DNA of 64,000 bases from Diploscapter coronatus (lineage: Eukaryota > Nematoda > Chromadorea > Rhabditida > Rhabditidae): positions 30,581,249 to 30,645,248 of the forward strand of contig OZ038423.1 in assembly GCA_964036155.1 (NCBI GenBank). The letters are read 5' to 3'. The notes below the pieces were generated by a model. It saw only the letters and a program-made list of their open reading frames with translations, was not told the DNA's origin and did not search any database. Of the stretch, positions 38,957 to 50,896 are shown in pieces; position 1 is the first letter of the stretch; every line of letters starts with the position of its first letter. The position numbers and the translations under genes were made by a program.

Positions 38957-39206
38957 GGCCTCTTACACCAGTTGCTCTCACCGTTTTATCGAAGTTACCC
39001 TCTTTGTAAACGTAGTACGCTTCATATAAGAAATAGGAATGGGACGAGGTAGGCTAATTTTTGCTAAAATAATCTACTCAATGCATTCGTTATTTGAAGT
39101 CAAAATTAGCCTACCTTGCCCTATCTCTATTCCCTATATGAAGTGTACTAAGTTTACGAAGGGGGTAGCTTCTACAGAAGGATGAGGGTAACTAGTGCAA
39201 GAGGCC
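38957..39206. repeat. Large foldback element, family A
   Basis: About 250 bp. The left part runs GGCCTCTTACACCAGTTGC, TACCCTCTTTGTAAAC, CTTCATATAAGAAATAGG and GGTAGGCTAATTTTTGC. The right part mirrors these in reverse and ends GAGGGTAACTAGTGCAAGAG GCC. Its right terminus matches that of 59850-59989 at 21 of 23 bases. Confidence 0.88.
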
Positions 39207-40427
39207 CGCAACTTCCTTTCCTCGAATCAAATATGCGCATTTCTAGGTAGCATTTCTCGCCCCACCGACTGATAAGGAATTGGAAATTTGATGACGTAAC
39301 CACCGATAAGGAAAGTGATAACCGGGAAGGGGGAGTTGGAAACGAAACATAAATGATAAATATTCCGGGATGAACTCGCTGAACTTAGATATGTTTGGTA
39401 CGTAGCACATTGATAATTGATCAACTACCGTAAAAGTGCAGAATGTTAAAGCAAAGATGAATATTGTAGCAGGAGTGGAAACTTTTTGAAATGATTAGCA
39501 AATTTCTGTCAGAAGAAATGTTCGTCATATGGTAAATTGAGGACTTGGCGAAAAAGCAGGTCAAACGAAGGAACGCCTTTGTGACGCACTATACGAGAAT
39601 TCCGGGTGATGACGAAATAGTCGGAAAATTGCTTTCCTTATGCGACTTGGAATACTTGATTCCAAACTGGCTACGATAACTCATGACCTGGGCGATAAGT
39701 GGATGATTCATTCCACTTTTAGTGAACGCAGACATTTTTGCTGATTATTTCAGCACGATGGTATTTTTTCGTACATCAAAAATCTATGCTGAAAAAGTCA
39801 ACTCGAATTGTTCAATTTGTATTGTAGTAGAATGGGGGTGACTCTTTGAGTTGCCGTTCGTGACCTTCTTAAATGAGATTACTCCGTCGATTTGTAAAGT
39901 AGTGAAATGCGCAATGTGTTAGAAAAACGTGCGCTACACTAGAGATGATTGCGAAATTTTCTCACCTTTGGAATGAAGATGAATATTTTAGCAATCTGGA
40001 GATATGAAATAAAATTATTGCTTTTTCATTTTGTTAAGTTTTGATTTACACGTGAATCACGCTTTATTTTCATGCACATGGCATAACGCAATAGGTTATC
40101 CAGTTTTCGCAATGGAAGAATACTTTGTCACTCACTTTCCCTCTGTGATGTCGATTATATTTCCCTTTCATCTGTCTTTTCCCGCACTATTTCCTCCCGT
40201 CCCAAATCCGGTTGGCTCTCGTGGATTCGGTTGATCGAATGTCGGCATGTGGCAATTGACTTCGAACCCCCGGCTTGATTCTTTGGCAGATACAAAGTTT
40301 GATTTGGGAAATATCGATTTTTCGAAAATTTCCCGTGCTCTTCAAGTGTATTCTATTTTGAAGGTCACTATTATTCAGGTTGCTGTTTTCATCGAATTGA
40401 TTTGCAGCGTTCCCTATGTGAAGAGGA

Positions 40428-41471
40428 ATGTTCATTTACTGGCAGATATCTATTCTTATCATTATTACTCTGTTGATAAGGTAATTTGTAATTTATAGGG
40501 AAAAATCGAACTATTTGTTAGGATATCAAATGGCCAATTTCTGGGCAGTTCGCTGTACAATTCGATGCTCGGCTATGGCGGAAGCGATATGTGCCGATAT
40601 ATCTCTTGTCCCTTCGGGCAGTACTGCTGGAATGGCAACTGCTTGAGCTCCACGATGGGCGGGATGGGTGGAATGGGCGGAATTGGCGGAATTGGCGCTT
40701 ATGGATCTCGGTAAAGGCTTAAAAAGGCAACTTGGAAACCTCGAGTCCTCAAGCCATGCGAAATAGTGTGAGAAAAGAGTAGTTTCCCTATCATCCTTTA
40801 CCCTATTTCACATGGCTTGAGGTTTCTAAATAGCCTTAAAAAATACTTATAGAGTGTTTTTATCTAGGGGCCTATCAGCACTTACCTCCGCTGCGGCCCT
40901 TTATGGGAGCTCGCCCTATACGGCTGCCGCAGCTACAACTGGAGCACTGGCACCTTACACCATGAGCGGATACGGCCTTGGGACTGGAATCGGTGGTCTG
41001 GGAACTATGAGCGGTAAGCATGCGATTGGGTTGAAATCGCGAAAATTTCGATTCAGGAGTGATGCCCTGTAATCTCATGCAGCAATGCTTGAACGGCCAG
41101 ATCTGTGTCAATGGGTTCTGCGCCAAGAGCAACATTGCTTACTCTGGAAGTCAGGTCATGCAAAGTGCATCAAGTACGACAGGACTTATCGTTTATTGCT
41201 CATCAAATAATGATTTAGCATGCATGACAGGGTCGGTCTGTCCTGTCGGGGAATATTGTATGATGGGCTATTGCATCAAAAATGTCATGTCAACGACGTT
41301 CGGCAAGTCATTAAATGATTTCTGACCCATTATCGATCGATTTCAGCATGTCACCTGGGAGTGACCTGTCCGACGGGCATGATCTGCCAGTTAGGTCGAT
41401 GCCTTCCAAACGGATTACCATTCCCGGCTATGAACACCAACACTGGCATTATACCTTACGGCAAAAAATAA
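40428..41471 (+). CDS. Secreted Cys-rich protein with four short Cys repeats
   Basis: Five exons (40428-40480, 40549-40710, 40868-41013, 41057-41302, 41347-41471) give 243 residues. Exon 1 encodes a signal peptide ([17 protein letters not shown]) and lies 21 nt after a TTTGCAG trans-splice-type site. Four modules share the pattern C.x.[40 protein letters not shown] and [12 protein letters not shown]. Between modules 1 and 2 is a low-complexity linker with Gly-Gly-Met/Ile repeats and an Ala/Thr/Tyr stretch. The modules resemble small disulfide repeats found in nematode extracellular proteins, but I cannot name the family with confidence. The last intron (41303-41346) has a GC donor (TTCG|GCAAGTC). 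Intron 2 carries a foldback. AATAAA occurs right after the stop. Confidence 0.78.
40749..40827. repeat. Foldback element in an intron
   Basis: The arms CCTCAAGCCATGCGAAATAG and CTATTTCACATGGCTTGAGG pair with one mismatch. The loop contains GTGAGAAAAGAG and CTATCATCC, as in the hairpin at 26386-26453. Confidence 0.85.
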
Positions 41472-41816
41472 CAAATAAAACCTTTATTTTTATTGATGAG
41501 TTTTATTGAAGTACGAAAGGTGATATTCCAAGGTCATTCTATCGATGTAAAGAACAGCGACGAAAAAGTGTGACAGAAATGAATAAAGTGGGAGAAAAGA
41601 AAAGGGACAATGATAATCACTATCATTTACGTGACCCCGAGGCGTTGAGATGTGAAATGAAATGATAGAACTCGATTTCATTCACATTCAGTGTGATGAA
41701 TCTCGAGCGTTAATATCGCTCTTCATACCTTGTTTCTCTTATTGAATTTCGCCTTTTTCGACTTCATTTGCATTTCATTGGACTTTTTAGCAGGTGAAAT
41801 TGAACTTTCAGTAAAA

Positions 41817-42383
41817 ATGCGACTTCTCCTTCGAATTGCAATTCTTTCTATCGCAATTTGCTATGCCTATTCGGATATTCTGCCGACGATTCGAAAGGTT
41901 CAAAGTGTCGCCATCAAGGGAAAATTGCTCTGCAATGGAAAACCCTACGAGAAGGCTAGATTGAAACTCTATGAGGTCGATCCGGGTAGATCGTTTTTCT
42001 CGAAAAAAATATTTTGAATTTTCAAGTTGTCGACACTCTGATGTCCGAGCAACTGTCCGATGCAAGCGGTGAATTCAACATGAAGGGCAATGACACGGAA
42101 TGGACCACCATCGACGCCAAGTATGCTATTTTGATAAGTTAGAAATTCGTCCATCTCTTCAGATTGAACATCTACCACAACTGTGAGGATGAGGCAATTG
42201 TAAGAAGAACGTGTAACTTTTTGAAGTAAATTTAAACATTTTCAGGAGTGCTGGAGAAAGATCCAAATCAACATTCCCGATGACTTCGTCACCGAAGGAG
42301 CCATCCCAAATAAGACTTTCGACGCAGGAATTTTGAACCTGAACGCGAAGTACCCTGGCGAGAGCCGTGATTGCATCAACTAA
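41817..42383 (+). CDS. Transthyretin-like protein (TTR family)
   Basis: Four exons encode about 145 residues, the typical size of nematode TTR-like proteins. A signal peptide (RLLLRIAILSIAICYAYS) is followed by the first strand signature, VAIKGKLLCNGKPYEKARLK, then LYEVDPVVDTLM and SDASGEFNMKGNDTEW. The family pattern LNIYHNCED with conserved Cys follows, then ECWRKIQINIPDDFV and YPGESRDC at the end. Members are secreted; some act in engulfment signalling or host interaction, most are uncharacterised. The ATG lies 6 nt after an ACTTTCAG trans-splice-type site. It begins 345 nt after the preceding gene, so shared transcription is possible. Confidence 0.92.
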
Positions 42384-45096
42384 CTTCAAACTTCTGTAAA
42401 ATAAAGATTTTTCGAACTTTTCGCAACTTTTTTATCGAAGTTTGTTCGGGGACACTCCCGCTCCCTGAAGTGTCAACATTTCACCCATTGTCACTCGCAC
42501 ACAATTGTCGTTTGAAGCCGAGAGCGCGAGGAGAAAACGAGCGAGAAATCGCCGAATTAACACTCCTTCGGGCTGTGTTTTGCGGGTGTTGGGCCGCGAG
42601 AATCTCCGTCCTCTGGGGACGCATCGCTCGGAGCTCAAAAACGCTCAGGCGACGACAACGAAAAGCGCTGAGCTGAGATTTGAGCGAGATATTTGACTTG
42701 TCACCAAGCAGGGACATGTAAAGTTGTCAAATTTTCGGCTTGAAATGGAGAATTTCCTCACTTTAACCCCATGGATTCTCTACCAAGCCATTGTCTCAGA
42801 GCGAGAGATTTATCAGAAGTTGCCATCTTCTTCGCGAATACCATTAGGGGAGCTTTAGTGAGGAAGGCAGGCAGGCAGTAAAAGAGAAGGGGGCTTAGAA
42901 TTCACGAAATCTCTCGCCTCTTCTTCCAGCAGCGCGCTCAGCCCCGCGATGCTCGTTTAGAGCTGCCATCTCGACGGACAGAAACAAGTGATTCATCTTC
43001 ATTTCGCGACGCTTATAAGCCCACTCTCTCGCTTGCTCGTGTTCATCTACTCGTGAAATCTGCAAGAACGTGATGCACTGCATAAAATCATTCGGTTTTA
43101 GAAATTCATCCGTCCTCCCCCTCTCCCCTCACTACTCCCCGAGGACTTGCGTAGGGTCACAATCGCGGTTCCAACACACATTCCAAATAACACCGAGACA
43201 ATCCGAGTCCAGAATTACATGAGAATCACGAAAATCGAGCTAATTCGATGAAATATTGCTCGAAGCTAGAATGATAGGATGGCGATAAATTCGAGCGGAA
43301 CAAATTCGTCAAATTGTCGAACAATTGCCAGAGAAGATTATCTGCTAGGCGGATCAAGCCTTTGAACGAGCCGCTAAAGAGTATTCTTCGAGCTTGGGAT
43401 AATATTTGGATTTCGCCCAAATTCTTCTGTAGAGAAAAGACCTCCCACAATTCAAAATGGAATGATGTGGGTACAGTATCTCGTGAAATTTCCACTCAAT
43501 ATTTCATCGGTCGAATCTTCTCGACGTTCTCGTTAACACGCACACACCGCTCCGACCATTATATCGATGCGCGCATCCTTGACAATCGCTTCGAGTGAGA
43601 CGTCGTAAAATCAGTCGTGTTTTTCGGTATCACATTGGAAATTCCTCATTACAAAACACGAACGTAAAAAAGTGAGCGAGTAAAAACGACTCACCACAAT
43701 TCATCAATATGCGATCGTCTTTTCTACCCATCAAATTAGCATGGCCTACAGTTATTCATAACATCTTGAGTGAATGCAGAGTTTACTGTAGCTTTTCGAA
43801 ATGGACTAAAATATCTCAGGAAATAGTTGATAATTTCTCAGAATTTAATTCCCCTCTTTCTCACTCTTAAAGTGTGCCGCTTACAAATCCTCACCCAAAC
43901 CACCAACCATCTGTCAATTTGGCTTCTCTCGACTCTCCTCGGAAGACTCGCTATTTCACCCTACTCCCTCTAATTCCAAAACCGACGCGTTAAAGCACTA
44001 ATCCCTGCAATGATACCATCTTTCTGAAATGTGCCTGAAATTCTCGAAAGATTTCGCATTTAGGCCCTGGTGGAGCTGGTAATTCGACGAAGAAAGTAAC
44101 TCTTCATGCAAAACTGGACAAAGAAATATTTATGATCCAGTATCACAATACTGACCCCAGCTGGATAGCCATACACCTTCAGTCTGCCCCCCTAATTAGC
44201 ATATCTCCCCTTTATGTCCCGATTCGAGATTCTTTCGGACTCCCGCGAACAAATTTTATTGCCTCCATCATCACACCTACTATGTTTATGGCCTTATCGG
44301 CACTAATTTGGACGGACTATACGTAGATTTGTCGAGAGAAGTGGAATTGTGTCTAAATTTGCCGAGCTGTCACGAGACAATCGCGCAAATCGTCAATTTA
44401 TCCGGCAAAATCTCGGACATCCTTATCTGCATCTTCCGATCTTCTCATCCCAACAAACATGCATCAATTCGTTCGCACGGCCTGCGAGAGCAGCTCGCAA
44501 GATGCTTATCGCCACAATTGCCGCATAGCTGGCAGACAACGAGACAATGATTCAATTAACATAAGAATTGCCGAAATCTAGCAAAATGTGAGAGAGTTCA
44601 GTTTGAAATTGAAAAATGGAAGAAAATCAATATCGCGAAAAGGTGAATTGATTTGAAATCTTCGCTTGCCTTGTAAATTGTATGTCACAAGGGGGGTTGG
44701 CGCGCTACCGTAATCCCTCGCCTTCTCCAATTAGCCATTTCACGTCTCTCACCTGTACATTCGAACTGAAGGAAGGAGACGTTTGAATTTCCTCCGTGTT
44801 TTCGCCCTTCGTCTCGCTATTTCTGCCAGATCATCTGTCTGCATCTTTCGGACTCTCTCCATTTTCTTCGCTTACTGGTCTCCTCCACTTCATTGGCCCA
44901 AGCTTTGAGGTCTTTCTGGTAGCGAGACCACGCCCTCTTTTCACGGCTTCAATCTTTCGCGCTCTGGAAGAAGACGAGTATTCCGCGATGCGGCGACAAA
45001 CCGAGCCTCCTCGTTTACGACTTTGAGAATTCGTTCTTAAATTTTTACGAATTTACTTGAACAAGTTCAGAACTTGAATTTCAGCAAACTTTAGGA
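42384..45096. other. Intergenic region upstream of the T-box gene
   Basis: 2.7 kb without a convincing exon chain. The part 42480-43100 is richer in G/C than its surroundings and has overlapping open frames on both strands, but none with family likeness or splice support. It is a plausible regulatory region for the developmental T-box gene. Confidence 0.45.
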
Positions 45097-48000
45097 ATGT
45101 CTAATAATTGCCTGAAGCGATCACATTCTCCTAGTAGTCCGAATTCTGAAAGCCCCGATCCAGATCGAACTTTGGATTTCCCATCTCAAATCGCTTCGAC
45201 GAGCTCACCCCCGAAAAAACCGCGGTTTTCGATCGATCAACTCCTGGAGGAACGGGAAAGCAAGAATTCGGTCAGTGTTGACATTCGTACTTGCAATTCA
45301 ATGTTTTCTCAGTTTTAAAATTTGTATATTTGAAGGAAGAAAATGACAAATCTCTCGTCAAGCCAGAAATCGATGAGTTGCTCGAGGGCAAGGAGGACAT
45401 CGCCTTGCCCGTCAGACCACAGAAACTCAAAAGATCGCACCTCTTGAAGAACCCGTTGTCGGAGCATCGGTTTGGAAAAGGAAAGGTTCGACTTTTCATA
45501 TTCAATATCTTCGAAAATGCTGCAAAATTAGGGCTTCCGTCTCGAGAACTTGCAATGTCGTTTGGAGGGCGCTGAGCTCTGGAAGTCGTTCTACGACTTG
45601 GAAACGGAGATGATCATTACGAAGAGTGGACGGTACGTAGAAATTTAGCTCTATTAGTTTATTCTACTCGATTTCGTCCGTCCGGCACATGGTTTCGCGC
45701 TCAATTTTCGTAATGAGCTGCGTTTTTCAAATTTGGCAAATTCCCTCTGCCGTATCAGAGCAGTGTTACCCTACACGCTGGACCCGTCGCCATTTCGCAG
45801 ATGAGTCGTGAAATTAGCCGTTTTCTGCACGTTTACGTCTTCACGAATGGCTCTCCATTGTGAAGAAGCACTTAAGATAATAGGTTGACAAAGCGCGCGC
45901 TAGCACTTTGACTTTTGCCAGTCGTTAAACTGAGCGCTAATTACAGAGCATCTCACCTAATTCCTCGGAAAGTGACTTGATGGAATTACTCTTTGCACTT
46001 TGTGAAATTGAAATTCACGAATTTCTGCGTGCTGCGGGCCAAAATGTTCACAGATTACTGTGAATTTCATCATTTCACGGAGAAGCTAAAATCTATGGTG
46101 AAATTTTTGAGTCATAAAGTGATGGTGGAGGTTTTGAAATCGACGAAGGGTTTTGCGCAGCAATAATCATTAGCCGTATAATTGGAATTACACGAGGAGA
46201 ATTGGTTATTTGATCAGATCTCTACAGTATACGCCTAAATCCCCCTTTTGCATTGAAATGTCGTCGTGAACATAATTGCAAATCTGCTCTTTATGCAGAT
46301 TGAATTAGACAAATCTGTCGTTTTCCCCCTCTCCACTTATTTTATTGCTATCGCCTCTTTTATGTGCTTTCTTTGCATATTGTTCGCTGTGAAGGCGAAC
46401 CTGATAGGCGCTACGGTAATAAAGTTATTAGTGTCAGTTATAAGGAGGTCGTAAGGAGTTATGATAGTTGCGATAGGTCTCTAGAGAAGGTTATCATTTT
46501 ACTGAAGTTCAGGGGTGTATTCAGTGGCTATTTCCGATCAAAATCCGCTATCATTACACTTGATTTCTCCAAACACTTTGCGCACTTTCAGGGGAAACTT
46601 TATTGCATTTTCATTTCATCGCTCGACTTCCACAACGATCATAAATTACCCACTTCTTCTTACCGCATACCGTAGTTTTACTGTGCTGCAAAAGGCTGGG
46701 CGTGGCGCTGAAAATATGCAAACCAGGCGCGCGGTTTTTGACGAGAAAACAAGGAGGCTGCTGTTCGGCTGTGTGTGTATGTGTGTGTGTGTTGTGGCGG
46801 CAAATCAAAGCCAATTTGTAATACAAAAGAAAGACACGCGTGTCGTTTCGTCTCAAAGCAGGTTCCCTCAACGGATGGCTGAATTAGAATAATACTGGGT
46901 GGAAGAATGGATAGGTGTAAAAATAAACTTGAAAATATTGCTAACTAATGATAAATTAACACTGTTACGTTTTTACTTTGACTGCATACATTGTTCATAT
47001 ATTCAGAACAGAGTATTTCAGAATGGTAACGATATTTCATATTTACCGTAAAATTCAGGCGGATGTTCCCGACTGTCAAAGTGTCGCTATTCAATATGGA
47101 GGCTGACGCGTTATACTACGTATTTCTGGATGTGATCAGAGTTGACTCGAAGCGGTACGCATTTTTGACCACGAATTTCCACAAATCCAGACGAATTTTA
47201 AGGTACCGATACATTTACGGCAAATCGTCTTGGCAAGCCGCTGGAAAGGCCGAACCAGAGCACAAAAATCGCCTACATCTTCACCCGGACAGCCCCTTCA
47301 CTGGTGAACAGGTGATTCCTAAATTCTCGTTTTGGACCTGATTTGGGGAACTTTTGCAATTTTAGCTCCAGAAACAGGTCATCAACTTTGAGAAAGCCAA
47401 ATTGACGAACAATGAAGTGGACAGGGCTGGACATGTAGGGAGTCTCTTTTCCTCTTTATGGATTTAGATTTGAGTATTTCTAGCTCGTTCTTACCTCGAT
47501 GCACAAGTATCAACCCCGAATTCACGTGGTGATTCGGGATAAATCCAACCCACTTGAGCCCAATAAGGTTAGTTGAATGAGTTCATATTTTTGAAGAGAA
47601 AATAATCTAGGCGAATCTGGAGAACGAAGAATACCGAACATTCGAATTCCCTGAGACTCAATTCATGGCTGTCACTGCCTATCAGAATCAATTAGTACTG
47701 AAATTTTAGCATCCTTCTCAGTTTTTGGATACAAATTTTAGATCACCAAGTTGAAGATCGAAAAGAACCCTTTCGCGAAAGGTTTTCGCGATCCGAGTGG
47801 TCGATCGCCGGATTACGAGGGGTACTTTCTTAGCTGTTTTCCTTGGCTCGTAGAAAAAGACACCGGCTTTTTTCTTTTCTTCTCTTGCTTTCTCATACTA
47901 TTTCTTCGAAAACCCGGTGTCTTTTTCTATGAGCCTTTTCCTTTGAAACTAACAAATAGATCTAGCGAGTCCCGATTGGATGCATTCCCCATTATTTCTC

Positions 48001-48580
48001 CAAATGGAACGCCGAATATTCTGCTGCATAATCTATTGCTTCAACAGCAATGTAAATTTTCCTTGAATCTTTTTTTTTTGGAACCTTGACAATTTTTAGT
48101 GGAATTCATGAAAGGCCCCTGCCCGATGAACAACAATCAGCTGGACTTCGCTCGAATGATGCAGCAACAGAGATTCTATCAGGACTTCTGCCGAGTTATT
48201 CAAGATCAATTGAGTCTTCCATCTCCGATCAAGCCGCCAGGTATAAAAATCATAAATTAATGATTTAAAAGATAAGTTAAAGTTAATTGAATTAGAACTT
48301 TCTTACTTGGATTATGAACTCAGAATGACAACAACTATATGACGGTCTAACGATCCCTTTCTTTTCCTGCACTATTTCGCCCTAGTCTGCCTCCCTACCC
48401 TCTCTTTAACTATAGGGTCCGCCAGTCCGTCATTTAGTAACTGCCACTCAGAATCGAATTTTTCTTCAATTTGAAAACAGTCTGATTATGATTACAGCTG
48501 GACTTCTAACTCCCGAACTCCTCGGGCATCAAGCGATCACCCCCACGAAATCCTCGAAGAGCCCTTTGCCCTGCACATAG
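45097..48580 (+). CDS. mab-9: T-box transcription factor, Tbx20/MAB-9 type
   Basis: About twelve exons give some 430 residues. A Ser/Pro-rich N-terminus (SHSPSSPNSESPDPD) leads to a basic stretch and then the T-box. The T-box contains LEGAELWKSFYDLETEMIIT, SGRRMFPTVKV, RYRYIYGKSSWQAAGKAEP, HPDSPFTGEQLQKQVINFEK, KLTNNEVDRAGH, SMHKYQPRIHVV, FPETQFMAVTAYQNQLITKL and NPFAKGFRDPSGRS. The words ITKSGRRMFPT and HPDSPFTGEQL point to the Tbx20 subfamily, whose worm member MAB-9 patterns hindgut cells and motor neurons. T-box proteins bind TCACACCT-type DNA. The C-terminus is Gln/Met-rich (FARMMQQQRFYQ). One intron inside the T-box (45633-47058) is 1.43 kb and may hold an enhancer. Later introns contain foldbacks. 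The subfamily call is by motif, not by tree. Confidence 0.87.
47845..47935. repeat. Foldback element in a T-box intron
   Basis: GGCTCGTAGAAAAAGACACC GG and CCGGTGTCTTTTTCTATGAG CC form a 22-nt stem with a single G:U-compatible mismatch. The loop is about 47 nt. Confidence 0.88.
48324..48453. repeat. Foldback element in the last T-box intron
   Basis: CAGAATGACAACAACTATATGAC... and ...GTCATTTAGTAACTGCCACTCAG pair imperfectly, with GGTCTAACGATCCC opposite GGGTCCGCCAGTCC. Confidence 0.65.
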
Positions 48581-48720
48581 TTTGGAATTTTTATTTTCTT
48601 ATTTGCTTGATTTTTTGTCCATTTAGGCACTCATTTTTAACTTTATTGAATTGAACTCTTTCCGGTTGCCCTGTCGAACTTTCCATGCATTTGTAGTCAA
48701 AAATTTGAATTCATCGACGT

Positions 48721-48911
48721 CAGACCTATGGAGCACTTTTGTCGGCCGAAAATAAACTAGGGGAACAGGTTGTACGAGCGAAAGCATAGTTGTGATACCA
48801 CGTCGCACAAATGAAACTTTGACTAGTGAAAAATTAGAGATAGAAAGCTTGCTAAGAAATATACAGGGGTAGGTCGTAAGAAGTTTCAAACGATCGTCCT
48901 CTCTAGGTCTG
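48721..48911. repeat. Foldback element, family B
   Basis: Ends CAGACCTATGGAG and CTCTCTAGGTCTG. Internal GGTAGGTCGTAAGAA and AAACGATCGTCCTC match the copies at 27933 and 58098. It lies about 140 nt past the T-box stop, possibly in the 3' UTR. Confidence 0.85.
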
Positions 48912-49682
48912 ATCGACATGTATCTTGCCAATTTTATTATTCTGTGCTTTGATTTGATATTCACGCACCAAAGTTATCAATATTTCAAACGATATCTTCA
49001 TAGTCGTATCAGCATAATCAGAACTTTGACTAATTTTCGCATTGAACAGCTTTCTTTATATTGAGCCGGTTTCTGGGTTTATCTGTCCCTGTAAGGATTA
49101 AGTTATTTTCTTCGAAATTGTGAGATTTTTGGTTGTAATGGGCAATTTGTAAACCGCAAGACATCAGGACGGAAGATATTCGAGAATAGCTTGAGAAAAG
49201 ATATCTTGCTCTTCTTTAATCTATTTCGCATATTTTTGTGTCATGGCATCGTGAGGTTAACAAACTGGCATAATTGTGTGAGATTGAAATGAATTGAATA
49301 AATTCTACAGTAGCTTGACATTCTATGTGGGTTGCTCAACAAGTCTGTGTGCGAATTGGCAAATCGAAAGGAGATGATTTGTTACGCGATGGGATGATAA
49401 GAGAGCTGATAACCGAAGAAGAATGGGTCCTTGGGGAACACCCTTGAGCCTTCGAAATCTAGATGTGCGAAAAGGAGCGAATGACAATGGGAAGCTGCGC
49501 CAATTACGCTCAAGTAAAAAGAGTATTTTGCTTTCAGATAAGTTTTATTTCAAAAGAATGCAATTTTACAGAATTTCACAAGTTGATGCATTATCAAACG
49601 TCTCAAGAAATATAAACTTTTAAAGTAACTTTATTTTGAAAAATGTACAAGTTTGGATAAATTTCATAAGTCGGATGATTTA

Positions 49683-50601
49683 TTAAACACTCCGAGAGAA
49701 TCTCAGCTTCAGTTTCTTGGACTCGACGCCGATTTCTGGATACCCAAAGGACGAGGTTGGTCTCTCTTCGACTGGAGAAGTCGAGTCTTCGATAGCTTCT
49801 CGCGATTCCTCGATCGGTTCGTTGTCGAGTTGGCTTTTGACGGGCCAATCCTCCTGGAGTTTGACAATTTTCATAGGGAAATTTTCACTATTGGGTCATC
49901 CACTAGGTTATTGAAATTTAAAATTATCATAATCTAATTTCATATTCCCTGGTCATAAATAACATGGCGGATGGCATATTGTAATTTGTTACTTCCAAAG
50001 ACTTGCTGAATGATCAAAGGAATTGAATTTACCTTCACCAGAGCGGCATCGTACGCAGAGTCAATGGATTCGATGGAGCTGAATCGGCGGAGACTTTCGC
50101 ATTTCCGCTGAAATTCACAGTTGTCATCGAAAGACGACTTCGAGAAACTTACGATTTCACGGGGCTCACGTCGAATTGTCGAGGCTTTTTTGGCCTTTTT
50201 ATTTTCGAACCACGTGGGCGCCAGCCATTGCAGGAACTCCGCACAGGCAAAATTCAGTTGCATTCCTGGAGATGACCATTTTTTACCAATTCCGAAATGA
50301 AAATGAAAATTACCATGTTGAAGACGGGCCCGGGCGGATAGCATCTACTTTCGAGTAGATAAGATTCCAGCGAATAATTGGGGATAAAATTTGAAGAAAA
50401 TGAGCTAATGAATAAATTTAGATAACTTGCTGGGATATCCCCGCCCTTCAACATAGCCAATTGTCTTTGACAACCCATCGAGCGGTTCGTGCAAACTGTG
50501 GGTGCAAGTGAGGCACACTGGACAAATCTCCGATCCTGCAATAAAGGATACGACCCCAAAAATGGCCGAAATATCACCGACCTCAAACTCTCAGAGTGCA
50601 T
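49683..50601 (-). CDS. Hypothetical protein just downstream of the kinesin gene
   Basis: Secure minus-strand exons, 5' to 3': 50153-50265 (NFACAEFLQWLAPTWFENKK, then a basic segment), 50033-50107 (RKCESLRRFSSIESIDSAYD) and 49683-49853 (EDWPVKSQLDNEPIEESREA, ending KKLKLRFSRSV). Upstream, an exon ending near 50344 reads MLSARARLQHG. A further exon (about 50460-50590) has a Cys cluster, SEICPVCLTCTHSLHEPLDG, preceded by a possible start MHSER. How these two 5' pieces join is unresolved. The Cys pattern hints at a zinc-binding motif, but no family is recognised. The gene starts roughly 140 nt after the kinesin AATAAA on the same strand, the spacing expected for the second gene of a nematode operon. 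Confidence 0.5.
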
Positions 50602-50896
50602 TGCCCATTGGCAGACGCCCTAGAAAATTGATCTTTTGTGATCCCTCACTATTTTGGACTCTATTATCGAGATATCTTGGCTCGAATCCAAGACGGTCTG
50701 CGTGATTCGAAACGATTTTACCCAAACTTTATTCCACGTGAATTTGAAAATGCTATGTAACAAGACTAGATGGCAGTAAATGCAATAGATATCATAAAAA
50801 CTTGGAGAAGAAACACTGAAATCAACAAAACAACCGGATTGGAGCCGTATATTTGAGAGATAGTAGTCGACGAATGATACATTTGATTGGTGGTGA

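Larger units (their letters stand above)
32352..40427. other. Eight-kb gene-poor stretch
   Basis: Apart from the candidate exon at 33850-33909 I see no supportable coding DNA on either strand. The region is A/T-rich, with scattered GCGTAAAA words near 38405-38525 and one large foldback (38957-39206). A TTTGCAG at 40400-40406 marks the probable start of the next gene. Confidence 0.5.
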
